A stretch of DNA of 64,000 nt from Flavobacteriaceae bacterium (GCA_947451525.1 CANFZM010000003.1:1-64000); one strand, 5' to 3'; shown: positions 16,621-26,040, counted from the first letter of the stretch. Made by a program: numbers and translations. Notes: generated by a model from the letters alone, not told the origin.

Positions 16621-18492
16621 ATGGGCAAATCACTTGAAGAAGTAAATCAATCGGTTGCAACCGATGGCAAAAGAAAAGGTTTTAGAAAAGTTTTGGCGTT
16701 TCTTGGACCTGCTTATTTGATTAGCGTTGGCTATATGGATCCTGGAAATTGGGCTACCGATTTAGCAGGTGGAAGCCAGTTTGGGTATACTTTGGTTTGG
16801 GTTTTATTGATGAGTAATTTAATGGCGTTGCTATTGCAAAGTTTGAGCGCACGACTCGGAATTGTCACCCAACGCGATTTGGCGCAAGCCTCTCGAGAAA
16901 CCTATTCGCCATTTATAAATTATATTTTGTATTTCCTTGCCGAAATTGCCATCGCCGCTTGCGATTTAGCCGAAGTGCTAGGAATGGCCATCGGGATAAA
17001 TTTACTTACTGGATTGCCCTTGATTTATGGCGTTTTAATTACGGTTTTGGATACCTTTTTATTGCTTTTTTTAATCAATAAAGGTATCCGAAAAATGGAA
17101 GCATTCGTCATCGTATTGGTAATGATAATAGGGCTTTCGTTTGTTTTTGAAATGTTTTTTGCCCAACCCGAAATGGGAAAAGTTTTGGCAGGATTAATTC
17201 CGTCCTTACCTAACGAGGCAGCGCTCTATATTGCCATTGGAATTATTGGTGCTACCGTGATGCCACACAATTTATACTTGCATTCTTCTTTGGTGCAAAC
17301 TAGGAAATTTGACCGAAGCAAAGAAGGAATTAAGCAAGCTTTGAAATACAACTTTATTGACAGTACGATTGCCTTGAACTTAGCCTTTTTTGTCAATGCA
17401 GCGATTTTGATTTTGGCAGCAGCCACATTTTATAAAAATGGTTTGTTTCAAGTTGCTGAAATTCAGGATGCTTACCAACTTTTAGCTCCTATTTTAGGAA
17501 ATAAATGGGCTCCTATTTTATTTGCAGTAGCATTGATTGCCGCAGGACAAAGTTCGACTATAACGGGGACTTTAGCTGGACAAATTATTATGGAAGGTTA
17601 TCTAAATTTACGAATACAGCCTTGGGTTCGTCGTATAATTACGCGTATAATTGCCATTGTTCCAGCGGTGCTTGTAATCCTAATTTATGGCGAAAGCGTT
17701 ACTGGAAAAATGCTGATTTTCAGTCAGGTGATTTTGAGTTTGCAATTGGGTTTTGCAATTATTCCGCTGATTCATTTTGTAAGCGATAAATCGAAAATGA
17801 AAGGCTTTCACATTAGCAGAATCACCCAAATTGTTTCTTGGATTATTGCTATTATTATAGTTTCCTTGAATGCTAAATTGGTTTTTGATGAAATAAAAGG
17901 ATGGTTAGAAAGTTCCTCACATCCTTTAGTTTTGTGGTTAACCGTAGTTCCGTTAGCGATTGGTTTTTTAATTTTACTTTTATATATTGTTTTCAAACCG
18001 ATACTCGCTAAAGTAAAAACCAAAATTCATAACCATTTACCGCATAATATTAATTTGAATTTTGAACAATCAGAATCGTACAGTAAAAAGAAAATTGCAG
18101 TATCGGTAGATTTTTCTTTTGCCGATGAAAAAGCGATAAACAGCGCTTTAGAATTAGGAGGGAAAGCAGCAAATTACACTTTAATTCACGTAGTGGAAAC
18201 GGTGGGAGCAATGATTTATGGCGGAAACACGGATGACCACGAAACCACTATCGACGAAAAATTATTGATGGAATACCAAGAAATGTTAGTGGCTAAAGGA
18301 TATATAGTTGCCATTCAATTGGGATTTGGAAAGCCTACTAAAGCCATTTCTAAAATTGTGAACGAAGGAGATTTTGATATTTTGGTGATGGGAACTCATG
18401 GGCATACCGGATTTAAAGATTTACTATTTGGTACGACTGTTGATAAGGTTCGTCATGAGATTCACATTCCATTGTTTCTGGTAAAAAATTAA
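16621..18492 (+). CDS. mntH: Nramp divalent metal transporter fused to a universal stress protein domain
   Basis: A 623-residue proton-coupled Mn2+/Fe2+ importer of the inner membrane. The two metal-site helices carry DPGNW (40-44) and MPHN (214-217). About eleven helices end near residue 460. Residues about 489-623 are a complete UspA domain with the ATP-binding pattern GxxGx9GT in GTHGHTGFKDLLFGTT. Standard MntH ends after the helices (about 410-450 residues), so the C-terminal domain is an addition that may couple uptake to ATP or stress state; that role is inferred. Divergent from crtY. Confidence 0.93.
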   Translation: MGKSLEEVNQSVATDGKRKGFRKVLAFLGPAYLISVGYMDPGNWATDLAGGSQFGYTLVWVLLMSNLMALLLQSLSARLGIVTQRDLAQASRETYSPFINYILYFLAEIAIAACDLAEVLGMAIGINLLTGLPLIYGVLITVLDTFLLLFLINKGIRKMEAFVIVLVMIIGLSFVFEMFFAQPEMGKVLAGLIPSLPNEAALYIAIGIIGATVMPHNLYLHSSLVQTRKFDRSKEGIKQALKYNFIDSTIALNLAFFVNAAILILAAATFYKNGLFQVAEIQDAYQLLAPILGNKWAPILFAVALIAAGQSSTITGTLAGQIIMEGYLNLRIQPWVRRIITRIIAIVPAVLVILIYGESVTGKMLIFSQVILSLQLGFAIIPLIHFVSDKSKMKGFHISRITQIVSWIIAIIIVSLNAKLVFDEIKGWLESSSHPLVLWLTVVPLAIGFLILLLYIVFKPILAKVKTKIHNHLPHNINLNFEQSESYSKKKIAVSVDFSFADEKAINSALELGGKAANYTLIHVVETVGAMIYGGNTDDHETTIDEKLLMEYQEMLVAKGYIVAIQLGFGKPTKAISKIVNEGDFDILVMGTHGHTGFKDLLFGTTVDKVRHEIHIPLFLVKN

Positions 18493-18496
18493 ACTT

Positions 18497-18883
18497 ATGA
18501 AAATATTTCTGACTCTTTTTTTAGTGCTTTCCAGTAGTATTATTTTTGCGCAAAGCGAACTTAAAATTAATAATAAAAAATGCATTCCTAAATTGGGATA
18601 TTATTTACGATTGCAATCTGTTTTTGATGATTCAAGATGTCCAGAAGGGGTAACCTGTATTTGGGCTGGAGAAGTTTCGGCAACTGTAGAAGTGTACAAA
18701 GACAAGAAATTGGTAGAAGAAAAAACGGTAACTTTTAATTCTAAAAACAAAGAAGAAAACTTCAAATGGTTTGCAACTTATTTTCCTAAAAAGATAAAAT
18801 CAATAGGTGTTGCACCGTATCCAAAAGAAGGCCAAATTGTAAAACCTAAAAAGCAGTACATCCAAATTGTTTTTATGGATTAG
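18497..18883 (+). CDS. secreted protein with the DSRCP-CIWAG motif, unknown function
   Basis: A 128-residue protein with a signal peptide (cleavage near FAQ-S, residue 19-20). The conserved feature is VFDDSRCPEGVTCIWAGE, which holds two cysteines likely to form a disulfide. This motif is widespread in small exported bacterial proteins of unknown role. It starts 4 nt after mntH and is probably co-transcribed. Its last 11 bases overlap the end of the convergent toxin-like gene. Confidence 0.7.
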   Translation: MKIFLTLFLVLSSSIIFAQSELKINNKKCIPKLGYYLRLQSVFDDSRCPEGVTCIWAGEVSATVEVYKDKKLVEEKTVTFNSKNKEENFKWFATYFPKKIKSIGVAPYPKEGQIVKPKKQYIQIVFMD

Positions 18884-19205
18884 AATGTAACTCTTTAGAT
18901 TCTTCAATATGGTTGTTAGTAATATATTGGATTAAATACCGATTTGCTTTTTGATCAAAAAACACGAACCAAGAAGTTCTTTGGGTTATAGAAACCACGA
19001 TATATTTTTTACCATAGTTTTGAAATTTTTTTGGCGCAGTCCAATGTTTCTTCAATGAAATGACGCTTTCAATTTCATTTTTCAGTTTCAAAACATAGTT
19101 TTCTGCATTTTCTTTGTAACTGAAATAGTCATTATAGAAAAGGATGTCTATCAAATCATTAAGATAAAACTCCATTTCTTTAGAATAAATCACTACTTTT
19201 TCCAA
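18873..19205 (-). CDS. RelE/ParE-like toxin candidate
   Basis: A 110-residue basic protein. The C-terminal part (KKYIVVSITQRTSWFVFF and YLIQYITNNHIEE) follows the beta-strand pattern of RelE/ParE superfamily toxins seen in Bacteroidota, with a conserved NNH end. It overlaps the upstream small gene by 13 bp, the normal arrangement for an antitoxin-toxin pair. Catalytic activity cannot be judged by eye. Confidence 0.6.
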   Translation of the reverse strand: MEKVVIYSKEMEFYLNDLIDILFYNDYFSYKENAENYVLKLKNEIESVISLKKHWTAPKKFQNYGKKYIVVSITQRTSWFVFFDQKANRYLIQYITNNHIEESKELHSNP

Positions 19206-19387
19206 GGCAAAGTATTTATATGCGATTGAACTCTTTTAACTAATTCGTCTCCTGAAATTCCTTCTGCCCATTTTTTTTCAAATGCATCTTCGCCAGAATG
19301 TAAGTTCTTTTTTTTCAAACCAATAGAAATTGCTTTTGCCTCTACTGAAACATCTTCTATAACTGGAATACTGATTTTTTTTTTCAT
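19193..19387 (-). CDS. antitoxin candidate paired with the RelE-like gene
   Basis: A 64-residue protein (KKKISIPVIEDVSVEAKAIS at the N-terminus, then a charged helix and a tryptophan-containing C-terminus). It precedes and overlaps the RelE-like gene. The family is not recognised with confidence; the call rests on size, order and overlap. Confidence 0.5.
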   Translation of the reverse strand: MKKKISIPVIEDVSVEAKAISIGLKKKNLHSGEDAFEKKWAEGISGDELVKRVQSHINTLPWKK

Positions 19388-19423
19388 AATCGAAAATTTG
19401 AATATACGAATTTACAAAAAAAA

Positions 19424-19543
19424 TTAATGACACCCACAATCATCCTCTCCACAATTTTTCTTAGGTTTTTTCTTCCCAAAAAATTTATTGTATAAATAAG
19501 CCAAGGCAATTCCTAAAGCAAAGTAAACGAGTATTTGTTGCAT
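19424..19543 (-). CDS. FeoB-associated Cys-rich membrane protein
   Basis: A 39-residue protein. One hydrophobic helix (about 3-20, QILVYFALGIALAYLY) is followed by a Lys-rich stretch (FFGKKKPKKN) and a cysteine-rich tail, CGEDDCGCH. This layout is that of the small proteins encoded beside feoB in many bacteria. It lies 11 bp downstream of the 281-residue gene and two genes after feoB, in the same orientation. A role in iron transfer is assumed from context only. Confidence 0.75.
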   Translation of the reverse strand: MQQILVYFALGIALAYLYNKFFGKKKPKKNCGEDDCGCH

Positions 19544-19554
19544 TTTTTTATGTT

Positions 19555-20400
19555 TTAAAAATAAATTCCGCCACCCAGCGCTACTAAAGTATAGGTTGGA
19601 GTTGCAATTTTCAAATGTTCTAATCCTAAAGAAAAGAAATAATTCTTGCTATGAAACTTCCCTTGTAATTCATAGGTGTTGACTGGTAAACTATTGATCC
19701 GGCTCCATTTTGCAGCAGCAAAAAAACTAACTCGGTTTTCCATGAAATATTCGGCATTTAAACCATAGGCAAATCCGCCTTTTTTTACTTCATTGCCCAC
19801 ATACGTTGCTCCTAAATTCCAACCAAAGTTAAATTTTTCTAATCGAATTCGATCATAATTTAAGTTAAATTGAAACAACGAAAGCCTATTGGCAGTATTA
19901 TCAATTTTATCTATTTCAAAAAGTTGGTGAAAATCACTTTGCAAATAAAAATATTGAAACGGACGAATTTTTGCTTTCAAATGGTTTCCAAACAAGGCAC
20001 TGCTGTTGTACACAAAATTATTTTCTATATCCAATCGGGCTTTGTTGGCAGTAACCGAAAGGGTATCTGAATTTTCAAAATTCCCCGATTTTCTATTGTA
20101 ATAAGGATACGGAGTCAAGTTGCTGTACAAATGATCTTCGTTTTTATAATCTCCAATGACACCATATTTAAAAACACCGAAAGTAGTGTAAATGAAAATA
20201 TCGGCTATAGCCTTGCCTAATATATTATCTCCACCAGATGATTTGGATTTGGAAGACCCCGAAGAACTAGAATAAGAGGTGCTGCTTTGATTTTTCTTGG
20301 AAGTCCCAGAATTAAGTTCACTTTTAGATTTATCTAATTTATTTTGCCCGAAAGTGGCAATATAAAATAAAGAGAAAAGGAGAAGTGCCGTTTTTTTCAT
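19555..20400 (-). CDS. secreted protein of the feo operon, probable outer-membrane protein, unknown
   Basis: A 281-residue protein with a signal peptide (FYIATFGQ, cleavage near residue 19), a Ser/Lys-rich linker (about 25-57) and a C-terminal half of alternating hydrophobic and polar strands that ends in aromatic GGGIYF, typical of an outer-membrane beta-strand signal. It sits 39 bp after feoB and before the FeoB-associated small protein. I do not recognise a named family. A link to iron is inferred only from position. Confidence 0.6.
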   Translation of the reverse strand: MKKTALLLFSLFYIATFGQNKLDKSKSELNSGTSKKNQSSTSYSSSSGSSKSKSSGGDNILGKAIADIFIYTTFGVFKYGVIGDYKNEDHLYSNLTPYPYYNRKSGNFENSDTLSVTANKARLDIENNFVYNSSALFGNHLKAKIRPFQYFYLQSDFHQLFEIDKIDNTANRLSLFQFNLNYDRIRLEKFNFGWNLGATYVGNEVKKGGFAYGLNAEYFMENRVSFFAAAKWSRINSLPVNTYELQGKFHSKNYFFSLGLEHLKIATPTYTLVALGGGIYF

Positions 20401-20439
20401 AAAATAAATTTTAGAGGAAGCATCAAAAACAATACCAAA

Positions 20440-22530
20440 TTATTTTAAAAACTGGTAGGCTAGAAGCGCCGTTACATAAGCAAATCCACTCATGAAAACC
20501 AATTGAATTATTGGCCACTTCCACGAATTGGTTTCTTTTTTCACAATCGCTAAAGTACTCACGCATTGCATGGCAAAGGCATAAAAAAGTAAAAGGGATA
20601 CGCCAGTGGCAAAATTAAAAGTCTTGCTGCCGTCTTCGCGAACTTCATTTTTCATTTGTTCTTTTATGGTTGCTTCTTCATCACTATGGCTACCTACGCT
20701 GTAAATGGTTGCTAGTGTTCCCACAAAAACTTCTCGAGCAGCAAACGAACTTACTACGGCAATTCCTATTTTCCAATCGTAGCCCAATGGTTTAATTGCG
20801 GGCTCGATAGATTTTCCGAGAATTCCAATATACGAATGTTCTAGTTTGTATTCACTAACCAGATTATCCCTATTTGCTTCACTAATTTCGGTTTTTTGCG
20901 CAATTATTTTTTCGGCATTTCCAAAAGTAGATTGTGGTCCGTGAGAACCCAAAAACCATAGGATTATAGATATTGCCAAAATGATTTTACCAGCACCAAA
21001 AACAAACGCTTTTGTTTTTTCTAAGATGTTAATGGCAACATTTTTAAATAACGGAATTTTATAACTTGGCATCTCAACTACGAAATACGATTTGGAACTT
21101 ATTTTTAAAATTTTGTTCAAAATATAAGCCGAAAATATTGCTACTCCAAATCCTAAAAGATACAAAACCATAAGGGTTAACCCTTGTAAACTTAAGAATC
21201 CGAAAATTCTTTTTTGTGGAATAATAAGCGCAATCAAAATCGCATATACTGGTAATCTTGCCGAGCAAGTGATGAAAGGCGTTACCAAAATAGTGATCAA
21301 TCGTTCTTTCCAGTTTTCAATATTCCGAGCACCCATAATTGCCGGAATGGCACAAGCAGTTCCGGAGATTAATGGCACGATGCTTTTTCCGGAAAGTCCG
21401 AATCTTCGCATGATTTTATCCATTAAAAAAACCACCCGACTCATATAGCCACTTTCTTCCAAAACAGAAATAAACAGAAACAAGAAGGCAATTTGGGGTA
21501 TAAATATCAAGATTCCTCCAATTCCTGGAATGATTCCTTCGCTTATCAAATTGGTAAATTCACCTGCAGGCAAATGTGTTTTTGCATAGGAAGACAAATT
21601 GGCAAACGAGCGATCTATAAAATCCATTGGGATGCTGCTCCAATCAAATATGGATTGAAAAATCCCAAATAAAACCACAAAGAAAATTAAGTATCCAAAA
21701 ACTTTATGGGTTAAAACTCTATCTAATTTTGCTCTAACATCAGAGGCTTTAGACTGATCAATTTTTAGACTTAATTTTAAAGTATCGTTTATAAATTGGT
21801 ACCGTTTTATGGTTTCTTTTTGCTGTAATCGTTTCAAATCGGCATGCGATTTAGTAAACGAACTTTTCATTTCGTTTCGATCTAAATTCAAGAAATTTAC
21901 ATCTTGGGTGATTACCAACCAAAGTTTATAAACCAATTGGTTTGGGAATGCTTTTCTTAATTTATCAAAATATTCTGGGTCAATAGAAGACGCATTTAAA
22001 CACGGATGTGTAGAAAGTGATTCGTAGTTTAGAATTAATTCTTTTATTTTTTCAATTCCGATGTTTTTTCTAGAACTTACTAATGCAATTTTGGTTTGCA
22101 GTTGTTGCTCTAGCAGAGGAATATCCAATTCAATTCCTTTCAGTTTCATACGGTCGCTCATGTTGACGACCAAAACGGTAGGAATTTCTAAATCTTTAAT
22201 TTGGGTAAAAAGAAGGAGGTTTCGTTTTAAATTTTCCACTTCCGAAACTACGACTACCACATCGGGATAGTTTTCGTCTTTTTTATTCATCAGCAATTCA
22301 ATCACCACATTTTCATCAATAGAACTAGCGTTTAAACTGTAAGTTCCAGGTAAATCGATTATGGTTGCTTTGCTAGTTTCGTTGAGTTTGCAAGTGCCTA
22401 TTTTTTTCTCAACGGTTATCCCTGGGTAATTTCCCACTTGTTGGTGCAAGCCCGTAAGTTGGTTAAAAACCGAAGTTTTTCCAGTATTTGGATTCCCAAT
22501 TAGTGCAACTTTTATAGTGTCTTTAGCCAT
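20440..22530 (-). CDS. feoB: ferrous iron transporter FeoB
   Basis: A 696-residue GTPase-coupled Fe2+ importer. The G domain has GNPNTGKTSVFNQLTG (G1), DLPGTYSLN (G3) and NMSD (G4). The membrane part has the two Gate repeats with conserved cysteines (GTACAIPAIMGAR, TCSARLPVYAIL). Its ATG overlaps the feoA stop codon by one base. Length is slightly below E. coli FeoB (773) but normal for Bacteroidota with feoA separate. Confidence 0.96.
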   Translation of the reverse strand: MAKDTIKVALIGNPNTGKTSVFNQLTGLHQQVGNYPGITVEKKIGTCKLNETSKATIIDLPGTYSLNASSIDENVVIELLMNKKDENYPDVVVVVSEVENLKRNLLLFTQIKDLEIPTVLVVNMSDRMKLKGIELDIPLLEQQLQTKIALVSSRKNIGIEKIKELILNYESLSTHPCLNASSIDPEYFDKLRKAFPNQLVYKLWLVITQDVNFLNLDRNEMKSSFTKSHADLKRLQQKETIKRYQFINDTLKLSLKIDQSKASDVRAKLDRVLTHKVFGYLIFFVVLFGIFQSIFDWSSIPMDFIDRSFANLSSYAKTHLPAGEFTNLISEGIIPGIGGILIFIPQIAFLFLFISVLEESGYMSRVVFLMDKIMRRFGLSGKSIVPLISGTACAIPAIMGARNIENWKERLITILVTPFITCSARLPVYAILIALIIPQKRIFGFLSLQGLTLMVLYLLGFGVAIFSAYILNKILKISSKSYFVVEMPSYKIPLFKNVAINILEKTKAFVFGAGKIILAISIILWFLGSHGPQSTFGNAEKIIAQKTEISEANRDNLVSEYKLEHSYIGILGKSIEPAIKPLGYDWKIGIAVVSSFAAREVFVGTLATIYSVGSHSDEEATIKEQMKNEVREDGSKTFNFATGVSLLLFYAFAMQCVSTLAIVKKETNSWKWPIIQLVFMSGFAYVTALLAYQFLK

Positions 22531-22766
22531 TAATTTTTATTTTCAACGACCACCGTTATTTCTTTAGCCGTTTCTAAACGAATGGCTACGTGCGAATCGT
22601 TTACATTAAAATACAACGGACAACCAAAAGGCGCAATTTGAATTAATTCAATAGTATTACCAGGCAAACAACCCATTTCAAGTAATTTCAAGGGGATGTT
22701 ATCGATATTGAAATCGACAATAACTCCTTTTTGCCCTATTTTAAGTTCCCCGACGGTAATTTGCAC
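22530..22766 (-). CDS. feoA: FeoA family protein
   Basis: A 78-residue SH3-like protein needed for FeoB function. Signatures are LKIGQKGVIVDF, LLEMGCLPGNTIELIQIAPFGCPLYF and the C-terminal VAIRLETAKEI. The start is GTG at 22764-22766; the frame upstream meets a stop before any ATG. It is translationally coupled to feoB through TAATG. A palindromic candidate iron-regulator site lies upstream at 22823-22834. Confidence 0.92.
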   Translation of the reverse strand: MQITVGELKIGQKGVIVDFNIDNIPLKLLEMGCLPGNTIELIQIAPFGCPLYFNVNDSHVAIRLETAKEITVVVENKN

Positions 22767-22822
22767 GGCTTTATTTAGATTGAATTAAAATACAAAAGTA
22801 AGTATTTGCAATGTAAAATCTA

Positions 22823-22834
22823 TGATAATTATCA
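22823..22834. promoter_or_regulatory. candidate Fur-type operator upstream of feoAB
   Basis: TGATAATTATCA is a perfect 12-bp palindrome 57 bp upstream of the feoA start and resembles the core of Fur boxes. A minus-strand TAnnTTTG box (TACTTTTG) lies between it and feoA, so the site would sit upstream of or at the -33 region. Confidence 0.5.
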
Positions 22835-22880
22835 AGTTTAAGATATAATTAGAACTTGTTTTTTCTGACAACTCTCTTTT

Positions 22881-23576
22881 TTATTCCTTTTCAGAACAAA
22901 GAAAATTAATATCTTCTAATAATTGTTTCACGTTTTTTATTCCGGGTTCGGTAGGGCCGTCCAGATTAGTACCATCGTAAAATCCGCGAACGCGACGTTT
23001 AGAATCTATTAAAACAAAATTTTCGGTGTGCACCATTTCATACATTTCCGATGGCTTCCCAGTTTTTACAGCCAAATACGATTTTCTGGCAATGAAATAA
23101 ATGTCTTTTTTATTTCCGGTAACTAAGTTCCATTTGCTATCGATAACTCCTTTTTCTAGAGCATATTTTTTCAAAACAGGAACGCTGTCAATATCGGGTG
23201 TAACCGAATGGGAAAGCAATAATACCTTAGGATTGTTCTTTATTTGATTTTGCAACCAAACCATATTGTTGGTCATTTTCGGACAAATAGATCCACAAGT
23301 GGTAAAGAAAAAATCGGCAACGTAAATTTTGCCTGCATAGTCTTTTTGGGTGATGGTTTTGCCATTTTGATTGGTGAAAGAAAAATCGGAAATCGTGTGG
23401 TCTATCGCAACATATTGAATAGTAGAATCTACCATTTCTGGATTAACATCACTAGGATTGAATATTTGTAACGATTTTTTTGGTTTTAAAACAGTGTAAA
23501 AAGCACTTATGGTAATTGCAGAAAACAGTACAAAAAATCCAATAAAAACACGATACTCTTTAAGTTTGCGCAACAT
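22881..23576 (-). CDS. SCO1/SenC family protein
   Basis: A 231-residue thioredoxin-like copper chaperone for cytochrome oxidase assembly, or a related redox protein. An N-terminal anchor (about 10-28) precedes the domain. The metal motif is CGSICP (Cys94, Cys98), and the conserved His lies in MVHTENF. The open frame extends eight codons upstream, but the ATG at 23574-23576 places the anchor normally and is preferred. No oxidase gene is nearby. Confidence 0.88.
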   Translation of the reverse strand: MLRKLKEYRVFIGFFVLFSAITISAFYTVLKPKKSLQIFNPSDVNPEMVDSTIQYVAIDHTISDFSFTNQNGKTITQKDYAGKIYVADFFFTTCGSICPKMTNNMVWLQNQIKNNPKVLLLSHSVTPDIDSVPVLKKYALEKGVIDSKWNLVTGNKKDIYFIARKSYLAVKTGKPSEMYEMVHTENFVLIDSKRRVRGFYDGTNLDGPTEPGIKNVKQLLEDINFLCSEKE

Positions 23577-23707
23577 TTTTTTTTCAAAGGTACAAAACAT
23601 CTATTCCATTTTAAAACTAGATTAATAGGTGCGAACACATTATTAGTATTTTAACATTTCGTTAATTAAAAATTAATAGATTTGTGCAAACAAACAAAAA
23701 TTATAAT

Positions 23708-25762
23708 ATGAAAATACAAACTACAATTAAGTTTGGCTTCTTGGCAGCAGGTTTATTAGCCTTAAACCTAGGAAATGCACAGCAAAAAAAACCAGGAATA
23801 TCCTTAGATTTAATGGATAAAACGGTTCGTCCAAACGATAACTTTTTTCAATTCGTAAACGGAACTTGGCTTAAAAACACTCCAATTCCTGCCGATAAAA
23901 CCCGTTGGGGAAGTTTTGATGAACTGCGTCAAAATACGGATAAAGATGCTTTGGCAATTTTGAAAGATGCTACCAAAGATCCTAAATACAAATCGAATAC
24001 CGACCAAGGTAAAGCCATCAACGTATATAAATCGGTGATGGATACTGTAGCAAGAAACAAACAAGGTATTGCTCCAATTAAACCCTATTTGGCTAAAATT
24101 AATGCAGTTAAAAACACGGCAGATTTACAAAAATTACTAATGGAAACGGAAGCAGCTGGCGATGGTGCTGGTTTCTTTGGTTTTGGAATTGGTGCTGACG
24201 AAAAAGACAGTAACCGAAACGTGGTTAGCCTAGGACCTGGTTCTTTAGGTTTACCCGATAGAGATTACTATGTTTCGGAAGACAAAGATTCTAAAGAAAA
24301 AAGAGAAAAGTATGTTCTTCACGTAGCTAAAATGTTGCAGTTTATTGGCGAAACTCCAGCGCAAGCTAAAGTGGATGCCGATAAAATTCTTGCTTTAGAA
24401 ATTGCAATGTCCAAACCAAGGTTGGACCGAGTAGAACGTAGAGACAGCAAAAAACAATACAATCCTACTTCTATTGCCGATTTGAAAAAAATGGTGCCAA
24501 TTATCGATTGGAATACGTATATAAAAGGAATTGGGATTGCAAAAATAGATACTGTAATTGTATCCCAACCAAGATATATGGCTGCTTTGCAAACTATTTT
24601 CACAGAAAATAAAGTAGAAGATTGGAAAGCTTATATGCGTTGGATGTTATTAAGAGGATCTGCCGGAGAATTATCTACAGCTATTGAAACTGCTAACTGG
24701 GAGTTTTATGGTAAAACATTAACAGGTGCTTTAAAACAACGTCCGCGTCACGAAAAAGCATTGCAAGTTGTTAACGGAACTGTTGGAGAAGCATTAGGAA
24801 AATTATATGTAGAGAAAATGTTTCCTGCTGAGGCTAAAACTAAAGCATTTAATATGATTCAAAATATTATTCGTGCTTACAAAGCGAGAATCAATAATTT
24901 GACTTGGATGTCTCCAGAAACTAAAACCAAAGCAATAGAAAAATTAGACAAACTAACTATCAAAATTGGCTATCCAGACAAATGGGAAGATTATTCTAAA
25001 CTTCAAATAAAAAGTCCAACAGAAGGTGGAAGTTATTTTGACAACATGAAAAATGTTTCTAAATGGGGTTGGAAAAAAGACTTAGCTAAATTGGGTAAAC
25101 CAGTGGATAAAACCGAATGGGGAATGTCACCTCAAACAGTAAACGCGTATTACAATCCATCGTATAACGAAATTGTATTTCCAGCAGCAATCTTGCAACC
25201 GCCTTTCTACGATTATAAAGCAGACGAAGCAGTAAATTATGGTGGAATTGGCGCTGTAATTGGACATGAAATTTCTCATGGTTTTGATGATCAAGGTGCA
25301 ACTTATAATGCCGATGGAAATCTAATTGATTGGTGGACTGAAGAAGATATGACTAAATTTACTGCTCTTGGTGGTGCTTTGGCAGATGAGTATTCTGCAT
25401 TAGAGCCACTTCCTGGAACGCATGTAGATGGTAAATTTACATTAGGAGAAAACATTGGAGACTTAGGCGGAATTAACGCTGCTTATGATGGTTTACAATT
25501 GTATTTAAAAGAAAATGGAAATCCAGGTTTAATTGATGGATACACTCCAGAGCAACGTTTATTTATTTCATGGGCAACCATTTGGAGAAGTAAAATGCGC
25601 GATGAAGCATTGAAAAATCAAGTAAAAACCGATCCGCATTCTCCAGGAATGTACCGTGCTTATGTGCCGTTAACAAACTTAGATACGTTCTTCCAAGCAT
25701 TTGATATTAAAGAAGGTGACGGAATGTATGTAGCACCAGAAAAACGAGTTAAAATCTGGTAA
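23708..25762 (+). CDS. M13 family zinc metallopeptidase (PepO/neprilysin-like)
   Basis: A 684-residue exported peptidase with signal peptide (cleavage near GNAQ). The zinc site is HEISHGFDDQG with the downstream GENIGDLGG supplying the third ligand; VNAYYNPSYNEIVFPAAIL is the substrate-binding segment of the family. A GTG at 23684 is possible but overlaps the TAGATTTG box (23677-23684), so ATG at 23708 is chosen. Likely acts on peptides in the periplasm. The gene ends in a terminator shared with the convergent gene. Confidence 0.94.
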   Translation: MKIQTTIKFGFLAAGLLALNLGNAQQKKPGISLDLMDKTVRPNDNFFQFVNGTWLKNTPIPADKTRWGSFDELRQNTDKDALAILKDATKDPKYKSNTDQGKAINVYKSVMDTVARNKQGIAPIKPYLAKINAVKNTADLQKLLMETEAAGDGAGFFGFGIGADEKDSNRNVVSLGPGSLGLPDRDYYVSEDKDSKEKREKYVLHVAKMLQFIGETPAQAKVDADKILALEIAMSKPRLDRVERRDSKKQYNPTSIADLKKMVPIIDWNTYIKGIGIAKIDTVIVSQPRYMAALQTIFTENKVEDWKAYMRWMLLRGSAGELSTAIETANWEFYGKTLTGALKQRPRHEKALQVVNGTVGEALGKLYVEKMFPAEAKTKAFNMIQNIIRAYKARINNLTWMSPETKTKAIEKLDKLTIKIGYPDKWEDYSKLQIKSPTEGGSYFDNMKNVSKWGWKKDLAKLGKPVDKTEWGMSPQTVNAYYNPSYNEIVFPAAILQPPFYDYKADEAVNYGGIGAVIGHEISHGFDDQGATYNADGNLIDWWTEEDMTKFTALGGALADEYSALEPLPGTHVDGKFTLGENIGDLGGINAAYDGLQLYLKENGNPGLIDGYTPEQRLFISWATIWRSKMRDEALKNQVKTDPHSPGMYRAYVPLTNLDTFFQAFDIKEGDGMYVAPEKRVKIW

Positions 25763-25782
25763 GATTTAAATTATAGTTAAAA

Positions 25783-25812
25783 GTCTCAAGGTTATTCTTG
25801 AGGCTTTTTTTT
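25783..25812. terminator. bidirectional terminator
   Basis: GTCTCAAG and CTTGAGGC form a stem followed by nine T residues. It lies 20 bp after the M13 peptidase gene and overlaps the last codons of the convergent membrane protein gene. Confidence 0.75.
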
Positions 25813-26040
25813 TGTGCTTTTAAGTAATCCGAAAAGGCTTACGATTACCCACATTCCTTCCAAAATTACAAAAGGGATGTAGTCAATTAAATAGGAAGCA
25901 AAGCAGGCAATACTTGCTCCAATAATGTTGAGTAAATAGAACAGTTTTCCGTTGTTTGGAAGAAATGAAAACATATTTAAAAAGTAGGCTAGAAGAATTA
26001 TTCCAACACCAATTGTTCCAATCCAATCGTTGAAATTCAT
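25792..26040 (-). CDS. CBU_0592-like small membrane protein
   Basis: An 82-residue protein with three hydrophobic helices (about 8-26, 33-49, 53-72). The N-terminal DWIGTIGVGIILLAYFLN and the central LYLLNIIGA-type segment (FYLLNIIGASIACFASY) fit the CBU_0592-like domain. Function unknown. Its start overlaps the end of the epimerase gene by 4 bp. Confidence 0.7.
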   Translation of the reverse strand: MNFNDWIGTIGVGIILLAYFLNMFSFLPNNGKLFYLLNIIGASIACFASYLIDYIPFVILEGMWVIVSLFGLLKSTKKKPQE

